A stretch of DNA of 29,323 nt from NCBI GenBank assembly GCA_900546395.1, contig URDD01000031.1, positions 1 through 29,323 on the forward strand. Reading direction: 5' to 3'. This document shows positions 8,879 to 14,648 of the stretch, one piece after another; the stretch's first letter is position 1; each line of letters starts with the position of its first letter. The DNA comes from an uncultured Bacteroidales bacterium (GTDB lineage Bacteria > Bacteroidota > Bacteroidia > Bacteroidales > UBA932). The position numbers and the translations under genes were made by a program. The notes beneath the pieces were generated by a model that was not told the origin of the DNA, did not search any database, and worked only from the letters and a program-made list of their open reading frames with translations.

Positions 8879-8907
8879 TACCCCACACTCGGATAGATAT
8901 GGGGTAT
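8879..8907. repeat. 7-bp perfect inverted repeat (ATACCCC / GGGGTAT)
   Basis: Arms at 8879-8885 and 8901-8907 are perfectly complementary and enclose 15 bases. A further GGGGTATT at 9108-9115 is complementary to AATACCCC at 8878-8885, so alternative pairings are possible in the leader. Confidence 0.5.
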
Positions 8908-8947
8908 CAAGGCACAGAATGTACCCATCCTCATTAATCTATACGAA

Positions 8948-9107
8948 AGTGAGTGTTGTTCCGTGCCATCCTTCTAATCAAGAAAACTACCACATTTTCA
9001 GAAAAGGACTTGCGAAAAACACTTTCACAATATGTAACGCCAAGCGGTTAAAACCGGATGACTCCACAAATGTAAGAAAAAGTTTTTATAAACGGACAAC
9101 ACTCACT
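8948..9107. repeat. Long-range 12-bp perfect inverted repeat
   Basis: AGTGAGTGTTGT at 8948-8959 is perfectly complementary to ACAACACTCACT at 9096-9107. With a one-base offset the match extends through CCGT, giving about 16 paired bases around a 136-base interval. It could form the base of a leader RNA structure, an old insertion scar, or element-processing DNA. Confidence 0.5.
9067..9099 (-). promoter_or_regulatory. Candidate Bacteroidota promoter for the kinase/FHA operon
   Basis: On the minus strand a perfect -7 box TACATTTG (9074-9067) has a TTG (9099-9097) 22 bases upstream, slightly longer than the usual spacing of about 19-20. Transcription would begin near 9060 and run into the zinc-ribbon gene at 8754 after a leader of about 300 bases. 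Confidence 0.45.
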
Positions 9108-9142
9108 GGGGTATTGCATCGGATAAGATATAAGACTAACCC

Positions 9143-9574
9143 TCACTCTGCACCTACTGAGGTATAGGAAGCCCGCTCCCGAACAGGCATAGTCCGCGTA
9201 ACCAAACTGATTCCGTGTGCCTTAGCCAACTGAAAAAAGGTCTTGATGGTGATTCCATGTCCGCCAGCTTTGAGACAGCGGTCATATTGCTTGTCAGCCT
9301 CGATAGCACTATACTCCGGATGGAATCGACTCAGACGATGAAAATAATCACGTCCAGCCTCTCCAAGGGCATCACTGAGAGCAAAGCCAAGATCTCGCCA
9401 GTCAGCATAACTCGAAGTTATATCTACACGCGACTCCTCAATTCGTGAAGTTATCGTTTCAATATCAGAAGCATCTCTGCCGGTGCTGGAAACAATAGCC
9501 GAAGCTGGATGTTCGGACTCCGTGCCCTTAATTTCCAGCCACTCATGTGGATTAAAAGTATTCTCAGTATTCAT
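9143..9574 (-). CDS. PriCT-2 domain protein (primase C-terminal-like)
   Basis: This is a 143-residue protein. Residues about 45-125 match the PriCT-2 type of primase C-terminal domain: a W-R-D-L-G-F-A-L-S helix, then R-D-Y-F-H-R-L-S-R, a Y-D-R-C-L-K segment and G-I-T-I-K-T-F-F-Q-L-A-K-A-H-G-I at the end. In related Bacteroidales elements this domain commonly follows a VirE_N/BT4734-like domain within one protein and is often followed by a DUF3987 helicase-like gene. Here it is a separate gene, 5 bases after the VirE_N gene and in another frame, and nothing resembling DUF3987 follows; the kinase cargo comes next. It presumably takes part in element replication or priming, but this short form may be reduced. 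Confidence 0.75.
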   Translation of the reverse strand: MNTENTFNPHEWLEIKGTESEHPASAIVSSTGRDASDIETITSRIEESRVDITSSYADWRDLGFALSDALGEAGRDYFHRLSRFHPEYSAIEADKQYDRCLKAGGHGITIKTFFQLAKAHGISLVTRTMPVRERASYTSVGAE

Positions 9575-9579
9575 GATTT

Positions 9580-10467
9580 CTATAGATTTTTAGGATTTAT
9601 ATATGCCTCCGGATCATAGGGAAGAAAACAAGCACGCGAGACATCCTTTCCAGATTTATCCGTCTCAAGCCCATACGTCTGCCTCAGATAATTAGCGACT
9701 GCATTGAAGTATTCCGCATGTGAAACCTCGGCTGTATTGATGTTTATAATCCATTTCAGACCATCGCCGGAAGGGCTGCGAAAAAGCAACTCAGTAGCAA
9801 AGCACCTATCCTCCAGCAGCATCTGGAATGTAGCATTTACGTCTGTGAGATGGTCAAAGTCAATGCATAAGTATCCGCTATGGTCAATCAATGCCTTGTC
9901 GCTTCTACTACCGAACGTACCAGAGAAAGTACAATAGTCAAAGTTTGCAGCTTTATAATTCCTTGCTCTCTTCACATCTGATAATGACCGTAACTTCTCT
10001 GTCCTATCCTTTGCATAAGGCCTTGAAATATAATTATACGCATCAACAAGCATAATATTCTTATGAGGAGCCGTATTCGTAATCGGATGTTTGAAGAATG
10101 TAAAGCGAACATCGCCAAGCCCGAGAAACAGATCATCAGAAATTCTCCGATAAAGAGACTGCCCATCAAGTCGATAATGCCTTCTGGCAAAATCAAAACA
10201 ATCTCCGTCAGAAATAGTCTCCGACAAATCCTGATGATAAGCACACTCCGGTGACATCACCTTTCCTGGCTCCTTCTTCTCGATCCATATCTTCAAAGTC
10301 CTTTTGCCGTTATCGAAGGGATTGCGACAAACGCCGCAGTCCCTTCCAACAACCTTTATAAGAACTTCATCCTCAGGAAAGAATTGTCTTAAGATATGAG
10401 CATAAATATTCAAACCATACGAAGTCTTTGACAAAATCGCCTGTTTCGTAAGATTATTCTTTCCCAT
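9580..10467 (-). CDS. VirE_N / BT4734-like primase-associated protein
   Basis: The start is set at 10467 (MGKNNL), where the ATG overlaps the stop of the HTH gene; the upstream ATG at 10479 adds only four residues. The product is 295 residues. An N-terminal part of about 100 residues has paired cysteines (CGVC, then C-x-Y-H) and could be a zinc-binding or CHC2-like unit. From about 105 it matches the VirE N-terminal domain family found in Bacteroidota elements, including a C-I-D-F-D-H acidic motif, S-P-S-G-D-G-L-K-W and a D-V-S-R-A-C-F-L-P-Y-D-P ending, which recall the archaeo-eukaryotic primase fold. It is probably a cytoplasmic DNA replication protein of the element, coupled to the PriCT-2 gene downstream. 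Confidence 0.8.
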   Translation of the reverse strand: MGKNNLTKQAILSKTSYGLNIYAHILRQFFPEDEVLIKVVGRDCGVCRNPFDNGKRTLKIWIEKKEPGKVMSPECAYHQDLSETISDGDCFDFARRHYRLDGQSLYRRISDDLFLGLGDVRFTFFKHPITNTAPHKNIMLVDAYNYISRPYAKDRTEKLRSLSDVKRARNYKAANFDYCTFSGTFGSRSDKALIDHSGYLCIDFDHLTDVNATFQMLLEDRCFATELLFRSPSGDGLKWIININTAEVSHAEYFNAVANYLRQTYGLETDKSGKDVSRACFLPYDPEAYINPKNL

Positions 10468-10681
10468 AGCGATCCTCAATTTTTGTCATGATGTAGTTAT
10501 TCCGAAGAATCCTCTCAATATCCTCCCTCAGATAATAAATCTTGCGACCGATGCGAGTGTATGGAATAGTACCATTGCTACGTAAAGTTTGAAGAGTGCG
10601 AGGGCTCACATGAAGCATCTGCATGATATCCTGACCATCCAGAAGGTTTTCAAGATCAATATTCGGCTTATTTCTGTCCAT
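10454..10681 (-). CDS. Excisionase-like helix-turn-helix protein (HTH_17 family)
   Basis: Start chosen at 10681: this ATG overlaps the end of the DUF3853 gene by 14 bases, and the preceding 39 codons of the open frame are antisense to that gene's sense and not protein-like. The product is 75 residues. Residues about 14-60 form the winged-helix pattern of small excisionase/DNA-binding proteins: L-D-G-Q-D-I-M-Q-M-L-H-V-S-P-R-T-L-Q, then the wing I-P-Y-T-R-I-G-R-K-I-Y-Y-L-R-E-D-I. Such proteins act as Xis-like directionality factors or regulators in Bacteroidales elements. It is part of the leftward operon DUF3853-HTH-VirE_N-PriCT-2, all with overlapping or nearly touching ends. Confidence 0.85.
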   Translation of the reverse strand: MDRNKPNIDLENLLDGQDIMQMLHVSPRTLQTLRSNGTIPYTRIGRKIYYLREDIERILRNNYIMTKIEDRYGKE

Positions 10682-10976
10682 GACCATTCCTCCTACCGAA
10701 AAGTTCAATAGCATACTCCACATCCACGATAATCTTACGCCCATTCTGCGTAACCGCCTCCTTGATAACATTATCCTTATAATGCTGAGCCGTGGCATGT
10801 GAACATCCGAACAGTTCCTCTATACCCTTGATACCATACACATAACGCTTAGGAGCAGCATTCCCACGCTTGCTGACATTCTGACCGGCAGCAGTCTCAA
10901 AGATCTCCTGCATCAGAACCTTAAGATCACCTATCGTCATCGCTCCGATAGGCATTGAGTCGTCAAATCCAATCAT
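10668..10976 (-). CDS. DUF3853 family protein, putative DNA-binding element protein
   Basis: This is a 102-residue protein typical of Bacteroidales integrative elements, usually found just before an HTH gene and primase-like genes, as here. Residues about 48-95 form a helix-turn-helix: G-I-K-G-I-E-E-L-F-G-C-S-H-A-T-A-Q-H-Y-K, then an I-K-E-A-V wing ending in I-I-V-D-V-E-Y-A. The family is uncharacterised; regulation of excision or replication is the reasonable guess. It heads the small replication operon. The 211 bases upstream contain several dyads. Confidence 0.8.
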   Translation of the reverse strand: MIGFDDSMPIGAMTIGDLKVLMQEIFETAAGQNVSKRGNAAPKRYVYGIKGIEELFGCSHATAQHYKDNVIKEAVTQNGRKIIVDVEYAIELFGRRNGHGQK

Positions 10977-11117
10977 TGTAATTTCATTTTGGAATTATGA
11001 CCAGTTTGAGTGGTGGTAAGCATTCTTGCTGGTCGGGCGACTTCCGGACAGGTGATACCACTTCGCCTGTTCGTATCGTACTGGCAAAGTAAGGTAGAGT
11101 CAAGGTGGATTCATACC

Positions 11118-11152
11118 ATCAGCACCATTGGTGGTGTTCCAATGGTGCTGAT
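11118..11152. terminator. Perfect 14-bp hairpin between the DUF3853 operon and the 317-residue gene
   Basis: ATCAGCACCATTGG (11118-11131) and CCAATGGTGCTGAT (11139-11152) pair perfectly around a 7-base loop. It lies 35 bases beyond the stop of the leftward 317-residue gene, so it may end that transcript, but no run of T follows on either strand. It may instead be a protein-binding site or a processing structure. Weaker dyads lie beside it (GACCAG/CTGGTC at 10999/11029 and ACAGGTG/CGCCTGT at about 11048-11070). Confidence 0.5.
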
Positions 11153-11186
11153 ACATAAATATGTAAGTGATTGATTTCAAGGACTG

Positions 11187-12140
11187 TTATTTTCCGTAAC
11201 GAATTTTCTTATCGAAATACCCTTCTTTGCTCAGCTGCTGGGCGACTTTGGCAAGGTCTCCTGCTGAAAGGGTCTTGCCTTGATCAGATGTCAACAAGCC
11301 ATCAATCTTTCTCCAGTCTTTCTTGTTGAGTGGCAGGAAGAAACGGTGGTCATAGCAATACTGCACAAACGCACGATTCGAAACAAGCAAATGTCCAGTA
11401 TCATCAATCTGTCCATCCGCCATTGCCTTCGCTAACTCTTCAATGGTGCATAATGGTACGATTCTCTTATTTGAATCGCCAGAACCCATATAATGCAGAG
11501 CCATAGTCTGAGTCCAATCCATCGAAACCTCTTGCGAATCCGTCGTAATCGTCTCGACAAGTTTTACCCCGCATTGACTCTGAAAGTCGAATACGGGGAT
11601 TCTGATATCATTTTCATAGAGGCAGCCTTGGATGATGTTGCCGAGGCGTTCAAGTGCAAGGCCGATAGTGCGAATGTCGTGGAAACAAGGCTTATCCCAT
11701 TTGTGATTATAGTCGCCTAAGGGAATTTTCAGATATCCTACGGCTTCAAGCATCGTGTGTGCTTTCTGAAGGCAGTTCATAATGCAGGCAAAGAAAGCAT
11801 TCACATCAAGGGCGTTCTGGTCAGTCTCCTCCGGATAGTGGTAATAAGCAGCAGGAGCACGCACATCCATCATCAGCCGATAGACATACCTTTTGAGCCC
11901 GATCACATCAGTCCTGTAATCATGAATAGAACCATAGATCTCATCTCTGAGACCTCTCCAATCATTATAATTGCCGATTAATGGATTTTCCTGATACGTG
12001 ACAATAAACCTTGTCGCCTCAGATTGGGTTAAAGAAATAGAATCCAACGAGTTATTGCCGTTAGCGACAGCCATACACCGGAGCAGGGAGAGGGCAGCCT
12101 CCCCCGCGAACGTATGTATGAATTCGTTCACGTACGACAT
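11187..12140 (-). CDS. Conserved-looking element protein of unknown function, 317 residues
   Basis: I do not recognise a family. The protein appears soluble and largely helical, with no signal peptide or membrane helix. The N-terminal two thirds have several long helices (for example around L-K-R-Y-V-Y-R-L-M-M-D and F-F-A-C-I-M-N-C-L-Q-K). The last 100 residues include C-T-I-E-E-L-A-K-A-M-A-D-G-Q-I and D-W-R-K-I-D-G-L-L-T, and end in a compact helical segment with G-D-L-A-K-V-A-Q-Q-L. A perfect -7 box lies 56 bases upstream, so it is probably transcribed on its own. Its place between integrase and DUF3853 genes suggests regulation or maintenance of the element. The start at 12140 is the first ATG after the promoter. 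Confidence 0.7.
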   Translation of the reverse strand: MSYVNEFIHTFAGEAALSLLRCMAVANGNNSLDSISLTQSEATRFIVTYQENPLIGNYNDWRGLRDEIYGSIHDYRTDVIGLKRYVYRLMMDVRAPAAYYHYPEETDQNALDVNAFFACIMNCLQKAHTMLEAVGYLKIPLGDYNHKWDKPCFHDIRTIGLALERLGNIIQGCLYENDIRIPVFDFQSQCGVKLVETITTDSQEVSMDWTQTMALHYMGSGDSNKRIVPLCTIEELAKAMADGQIDDTGHLLVSNRAFVQYCYDHRFFLPLNKKDWRKIDGLLTSDQGKTLSAGDLAKVAQQLSKEGYFDKKIRYGK

Positions 12141-12195
12141 ATTTAGTGATGTTATTGGATTTTCTCATTCGAAGTGTTGGATTCCCGATCCGAGT

Positions 12196-12203
12196 CAAAT
12201 ATA
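12196..12203 (-). promoter_or_regulatory. -7 promoter box for the 317-residue gene
   Basis: TATATTTG on the minus strand matches the Bacteroidota -7 consensus exactly and lies 56 bases before the ATG at 12140. No clear TTTG is seen at the expected upstream distance. Confidence 0.5.
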
Positions 12204-12271
12204 GGAATTTATGTTGGACTGCAGAAAGGATTTTGAAGAAAAATTTGTCAACTTTTCAACAATCGCAATTT

Positions 12272-12294
12272 GGGCAACGCTGTTGCCCTTTTTT
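12272..12294 (+). terminator. GGGCAAC/GTTGCCC hairpin followed by six T
   Basis: GGGCAAC (12272-12278) pairs with GTTGCCC (12282-12288) around GCT and is followed by TTTTTT, the form of a rightward intrinsic terminator. No rightward gene ends here, so it may block antisense readthrough into the control region or serve as an operator; see the matching palindrome at 12340. Confidence 0.5.
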
Positions 12295-12339
12295 GAATTT
12301 GCTTAATGGTGTTGACCGGATTTCAGAGGATAAGATTTC

Positions 12340-12377
12340 GGCAACAGTGTTGCTGAAATTCGTAAACACCGTTTACG
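12340..12377. promoter_or_regulatory. Second GGCAAC-N3-GTTGC palindrome and adjacent CGTAAAC/GTTTACG palindrome
   Basis: GGCAAC-agt-GTTGCT at 12340-12354 repeats the 6-3-6 palindrome at 12273-12287, with centres 67 bases apart; flanking pairing extends it to about 10 bp. CGTAAAC-acc-GTTTACG follows at 12361-12377. Both lie just upstream of the small-RNA promoter, so they are candidate operators for an element regulator. Confidence 0.5.
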
Positions 12378-12410
12378 ATATCATGAGAGACGTAAAATTT
12401 TAGTACAGAT

Positions 12411-12441
12411 TTTGTTAATCCGGAAAATATATCTACATTTG
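12411..12441 (+). promoter_or_regulatory. Near-consensus Bacteroidota promoter driving the small RNA
   Basis: TTTG (12411-12414) and TACATTTG (12434-12441) are separated by 19 bases, the canonical arrangement for the Bacteroidota primary sigma factor. Transcription should start near 12447. No protein-coding frame follows; the downstream DNA is a structured stretch ending in a strong terminator. Confidence 0.75.
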
Positions 12442-12446
12442 CAGAG

Positions 12447-12540
12447 TCAAGGGGAATTCGCGTAAGGGATGACAACCCTTTCTACTACGGTAGTTTCGAG
12501 CCCCAAAGTATAACAGCCACTCTTCGGAGTGGCTGTGTTG
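12447..12540 (+). ncRNA. Predicted structured small RNA of the mobile element (about 90 nt)
   Basis: A near-consensus promoter and a strong terminator bound a stretch with no reading frame but dense pairing. GGGG (12451-12454) pairs with CCCC (12501-12504), closing two arms: AAGGG/CCCTT (12464-12480) with the 7-base loop ATGACAA, and CTAC/GTAG (12482-12493) with a TACG tetraloop of the stable UNCG class. A T-loop-like TTCGAG precedes CCCC. The 3' hairpin (12513-12536) has a 10-bp stem and a TTCG tetraloop. The cloverleaf look is tRNA-like, but the proportions (54 bases, no proper D or T arm) exclude a working tRNA. No known RNA family is recognised. It may control element genes or act in trans. 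The existence of the RNA is inferred from signals only. Confidence 0.6.
12513..12536. terminator. 10-bp hairpin with TTCG tetraloop
   Basis: ACAGCCACTC and GAGTGGCTGT pair perfectly around TTCG. Rightward it ends the predicted small RNA. Leftward it lies just past the stop of the gene at 12542, so it may serve both transcripts. Confidence 0.75.
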
Positions 12541-12541
12541 T

Positions 12542-12928
12542 CTATAAGGCTGTGATGCAATATTGCACTTTGTCACCTGTTGACTTTTGGAGTCCGACTG
12601 TCATCTTGATGTTATCCAGCTGCATGATGTACATCTTTAAGAATGGTTTCTGATTCCTAGTATTCTTCTTTGGTGGCACTTCTGCAACTTTCTTGGACTT
12701 GGTCAGAAGTTCTGACAGTCTCATTACTGCTAATGTGGACTCGTACTGCCTTGCAGCTTTTTCTGCAGTCTCTGTAATCGATAGATATTTCACCAGAATA
12801 TAATCCTGCAGATCTTCGTTCCACATTTTCTTTTCAGGGTTTTCTGCGATCCACCCTGCATAGAAGTCTTTGATGATCTGATCTCTCAACTTGACTTCTT
12901 CTCTACTGTTTCCCTGAGGTATTTCCAT
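12542..12928 (-). CDS. Small element protein of unknown function next to the integrase
   Basis: This is a 128-residue protein with no recognised family. The first 85 residues look helical and charged (E-V-K-L-R-D-Q-I-I-K-D-F-Y-A-G-W, then a Y-L-S-I-T-E-T-A-E-K-A-A-R-Q-Y helix). A lysine/asparagine-rich linker follows, then a short beta-rich C-terminus (Y-I-M-Q-L-D-N-I-K-M-T-V-G-L). No signal peptide or membrane segment is seen. It starts 96 bases after the integrase stop and reads the same way, so it may be cotranscribed and could help recombination or its control. Its stop is 5 bases from the shared terminator. Confidence 0.65.
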   Translation of the reverse strand: MEIPQGNSREEVKLRDQIIKDFYAGWIAENPEKKMWNEDLQDYILVKYLSITETAEKAARQYESTLAVMRLSELLTKSKKVAEVPPKKNTRNQKPFLKMYIMQLDNIKMTVGLQKSTGDKVQYCITAL

Positions 12929-13024
12929 GTCTTTTAGTTTTATTTTCTGCGAAGAGAATGATTATCTTCTATGGTTCTTCAAAATCGGTTTGAATTGCTT
13001 TATACCTTATAATATATAGAGAGG

Positions 13025-14356
13025 CTACATTCCCCAAGCGTTGTCGATGAGTTTCATGGCATCGGCTTTGGTCTTTTCTGCGATGTCAATGTATGGACGC
13101 ATTGCTTTGTAATCTGAATGGCCGGTCCATTTCATTACGACCTGTGGCGGTACTCCGTTGGATAGGGCGAAGCAGATGAATGTTCTTCTGGCTGCGTGGG
13201 TTCCGATGAGAGTGTACTTTGGATAGGTTTCTTCTACTCGCTGACCTGCTCTGTAACATACGATGGTTATCGGAGTGGTGAATCCGCACAATTCGCCAAG
13301 ATCCTTGAGATAGTGGTTCATCTTCTGGTTTGAGATTACCGGCAGGGCAAGTCCGAATGGGAACTGCTCGTCTTTGTATTTCTCAAGTATTGCCTTTGCG
13401 TTTTTACTGAGGTCTATAGGAAGACGGTCGTTGGTTTTCTGAGTTGTGATGTAGATTTTATCTCCGTCGATGTCGGTTCTCTTGAGGGCTGCCATATTGG
13501 AATATCTGAGCGAGGTGAAGGCACAGAAGCAGAAGAGGTCTCGAGTCTTTGCAAGAGCTCCGGCTTCCTGGACTGTCTTTTCGTATTCTTCTCCGTTGGC
13601 ATCATGCAGTTTGACCTTGGTTCCGTTCTTTGGAATCTCGTAGGTGTAGAGTTTGAGCAGTTCTTCTTTGGTGAGGAAGATTACAGGTTTGTCAAGGACT
13701 TTGAACTTCGGACGGTATTTGTTGACGGCTTCCTCCTGACAGTAACCCTTGCGGATGGCCCAGTTCAGGAACCACTTGAGATTGTTGTAATGCTTCTGAA
13801 CGGTCTTTTCTTCCATGTTGCAGACTTTTCTCAAATGCATAATGAAACGACTGAGTCCTTTTTCGTTGAAATCACGGAACTCGAGTCTCTTGCCGAACGA
13901 TTCTAAATGAATCTTGAAGGTATGCCAGTTCTTGAGGGTGGCTGCAGCCCACTGATTAAGCACGCTCTCTTCTTTTACGAATTGATCAAAGAATTCATAG
14001 ATGAGTTTTACCGGAGCCTCTTCTGCTACCTCGGTAGGCGTGAGATCATCGCCTAGGGAGATGGCTGTTGCAAGTTGTTCTTTGATTTCGTCAAGTGTAG
14101 GGCGAACTTTAAGATCATTCTCATATTCTGAAAAATGCAGTTTGATTTTCATAATACGATTATTGATCTTGCGGGAAGGTATGCCTTTGGAGTTTGTATA
14201 GCGTACTTTGACCTGGCCGGATTCTTCCCATGCTGCAGGGTCAACACTATATCCAAGGGTCGTAAGGAGCCTTGTTTGACGAATATTTATGGAGATTGTT
14301 ATGGGGGCTTCTCCTTTTTTGTTTACTTTTGGGTGTAGATAAAATTTAACTGGCAT
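13025..14356 (-). CDS. Tyrosine recombinase (integrase) of the mobile element
   Basis: I use the ATG at 14356 (MPVKFYLHPK), giving 443 residues. The ATG at 14383 would put the start inside the promoter dyad. The N-terminal 100 residues match the arm-binding domain of Bacteroidales integrases (F-Y-L-H-P-K-V-N-K-K-G-E-A-P-I). A SAM-like core-binding domain (about 110-210) follows, then the catalytic domain: first arginine in S-L-R-Y-S-N, H-A-A-R-R-T-F with the second conserved R, H-S-D-Y in the H/W position and the tyrosine nucleophile in M-R-P-Y-I-D near residue 425. It integrates and excises circular element DNA. It reads into the element, and the att-like RNA fragment lies 116 bases behind its start, as expected for a site-specific insertion at a tRNA or tmRNA gene. 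Confidence 0.95.
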   Translation of the reverse strand: MPVKFYLHPKVNKKGEAPITISINIRQTRLLTTLGYSVDPAAWEESGQVKVRYTNSKGIPSRKINNRIMKIKLHFSEYENDLKVRPTLDEIKEQLATAISLGDDLTPTEVAEEAPVKLIYEFFDQFVKEESVLNQWAAATLKNWHTFKIHLESFGKRLEFRDFNEKGLSRFIMHLRKVCNMEEKTVQKHYNNLKWFLNWAIRKGYCQEEAVNKYRPKFKVLDKPVIFLTKEELLKLYTYEIPKNGTKVKLHDANGEEYEKTVQEAGALAKTRDLFCFCAFTSLRYSNMAALKRTDIDGDKIYITTQKTNDRLPIDLSKNAKAILEKYKDEQFPFGLALPVISNQKMNHYLKDLGELCGFTTPITIVCYRAGQRVEETYPKYTLIGTHAARRTFICFALSNGVPPQVVMKWTGHSDYKAMRPYIDIAEKTKADAMKLIDNAWGM

Positions 14357-14360
14357 ACCT

Positions 14361-14411
14361 GTTTGTATTAAAAGTACAAACAAATTTACAAACAGATTTT
14401 GAAATATGCAA
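14361..14411 (-). promoter_or_regulatory. Integrase promoter overlapped by an inverted repeat
   Basis: On the minus strand TTG (14411-14409), 20 bases, then TAAATTTG (14388-14381) form a good Bacteroidota promoter. The start would fall near 14374, inside the perfect inverted repeat GTTTGTA (14361-14367) / TACAAAC (14375-14381). A protein bound to the repeat would block initiation; the excisionase-like or DUF3853 protein, or the integrase itself, are candidates. Confidence 0.6.
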
Positions 14412-14471
14412 GTATATTGGGTTAGATTGTATTATACTTATATCGCTGTGAATTAAGCATATACAATACTC

Positions 14472-14513
14472 TGGAGAACTCTAAAAATATGGGTTCGACT
14501 CCGACTATCTCCA
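14472..14513 (+). other. Att-like site: 3' end of a tRNA or tmRNA gene at the element edge
   Basis: GGGTTCGACTCC (14491-14502) has the T-loop sequence, and TATCTCC followed by A (14506-14513) looks like the 3' strand of an acceptor stem with discriminator base. No 5' half exists upstream: the DNA on that side is AT-rich element sequence beside the integrase. A rho-independent terminator follows directly. The usual reading is that the element entered the 3' end of an RNA gene, with the intact copy now at the far left end outside the window. The exact RNA gene cannot be named. Confidence 0.6.
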
Positions 14514-14521
14514 CAATACAG

Positions 14522-14553
14522 AAACACCGTTACAGCGCATTGTGACGGTGTTT
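14522..14553 (+). terminator. Intrinsic terminator of the disrupted RNA gene
   Basis: AAACACCGTTACA (14522-14534) pairs with TGTGACGGTGTTT (14541-14553), 13 bp including one G-U, around the loop GCGCAT, and the T-rich run continues. It follows the RNA fragment by 8 bases and belongs to the chromosome side of the junction. Confidence 0.8.
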
Positions 14554-14648
14554 TATCATATATGACGGCTTCTGTGGGATTACCGAAACGTAGCAGCACG
14601 ACGGATCACGTAATCCATTCATTCATTCCCCTTTTTTCAATTACACAA

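Larger units (their letters stand above)
8755..9142. other. 388-base intergenic region with inverted repeats upstream of the kinase operon
   Basis: No convincing gene lies here; the only longer open frame (plus strand, 82 codons) has no protein-like composition. The stretch separates the primase-like genes from the kinase cargo. It contains a leftward promoter candidate near 9067-9099 and several inverted repeats: an ATACCCC/GGGGTAT hairpin (8879-8907), GGCAC/GTGCC (8911/8963), GAAAGTG/CACTTTC, and a 12-base pair of arms 127 bases apart (8948 and 9096). If the promoter is right, the operon mRNA carries a structured leader of about 300 nucleotides. It may also be a junction where cargo was inserted. 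Confidence 0.5.

Noticed and set aside
8919..9167. Plus-strand 82-codon open frame
   Set aside because: Composition is not protein-like, it overlaps the promoter and inverted repeats, and it runs into the opposite PriCT-2 gene.
12146..12403. Plus-strand 85-codon open frame
   Set aside because: It passes through a terminator-like hairpin and two palindromes and has no promoter in front; best read as control DNA.
12451..12504. tRNA gene
   Set aside because: The cloverleaf-like pairing spans only 54 bases, with a 4-bp closing stem and no proper D and T arms; annotated as a structured small RNA instead.
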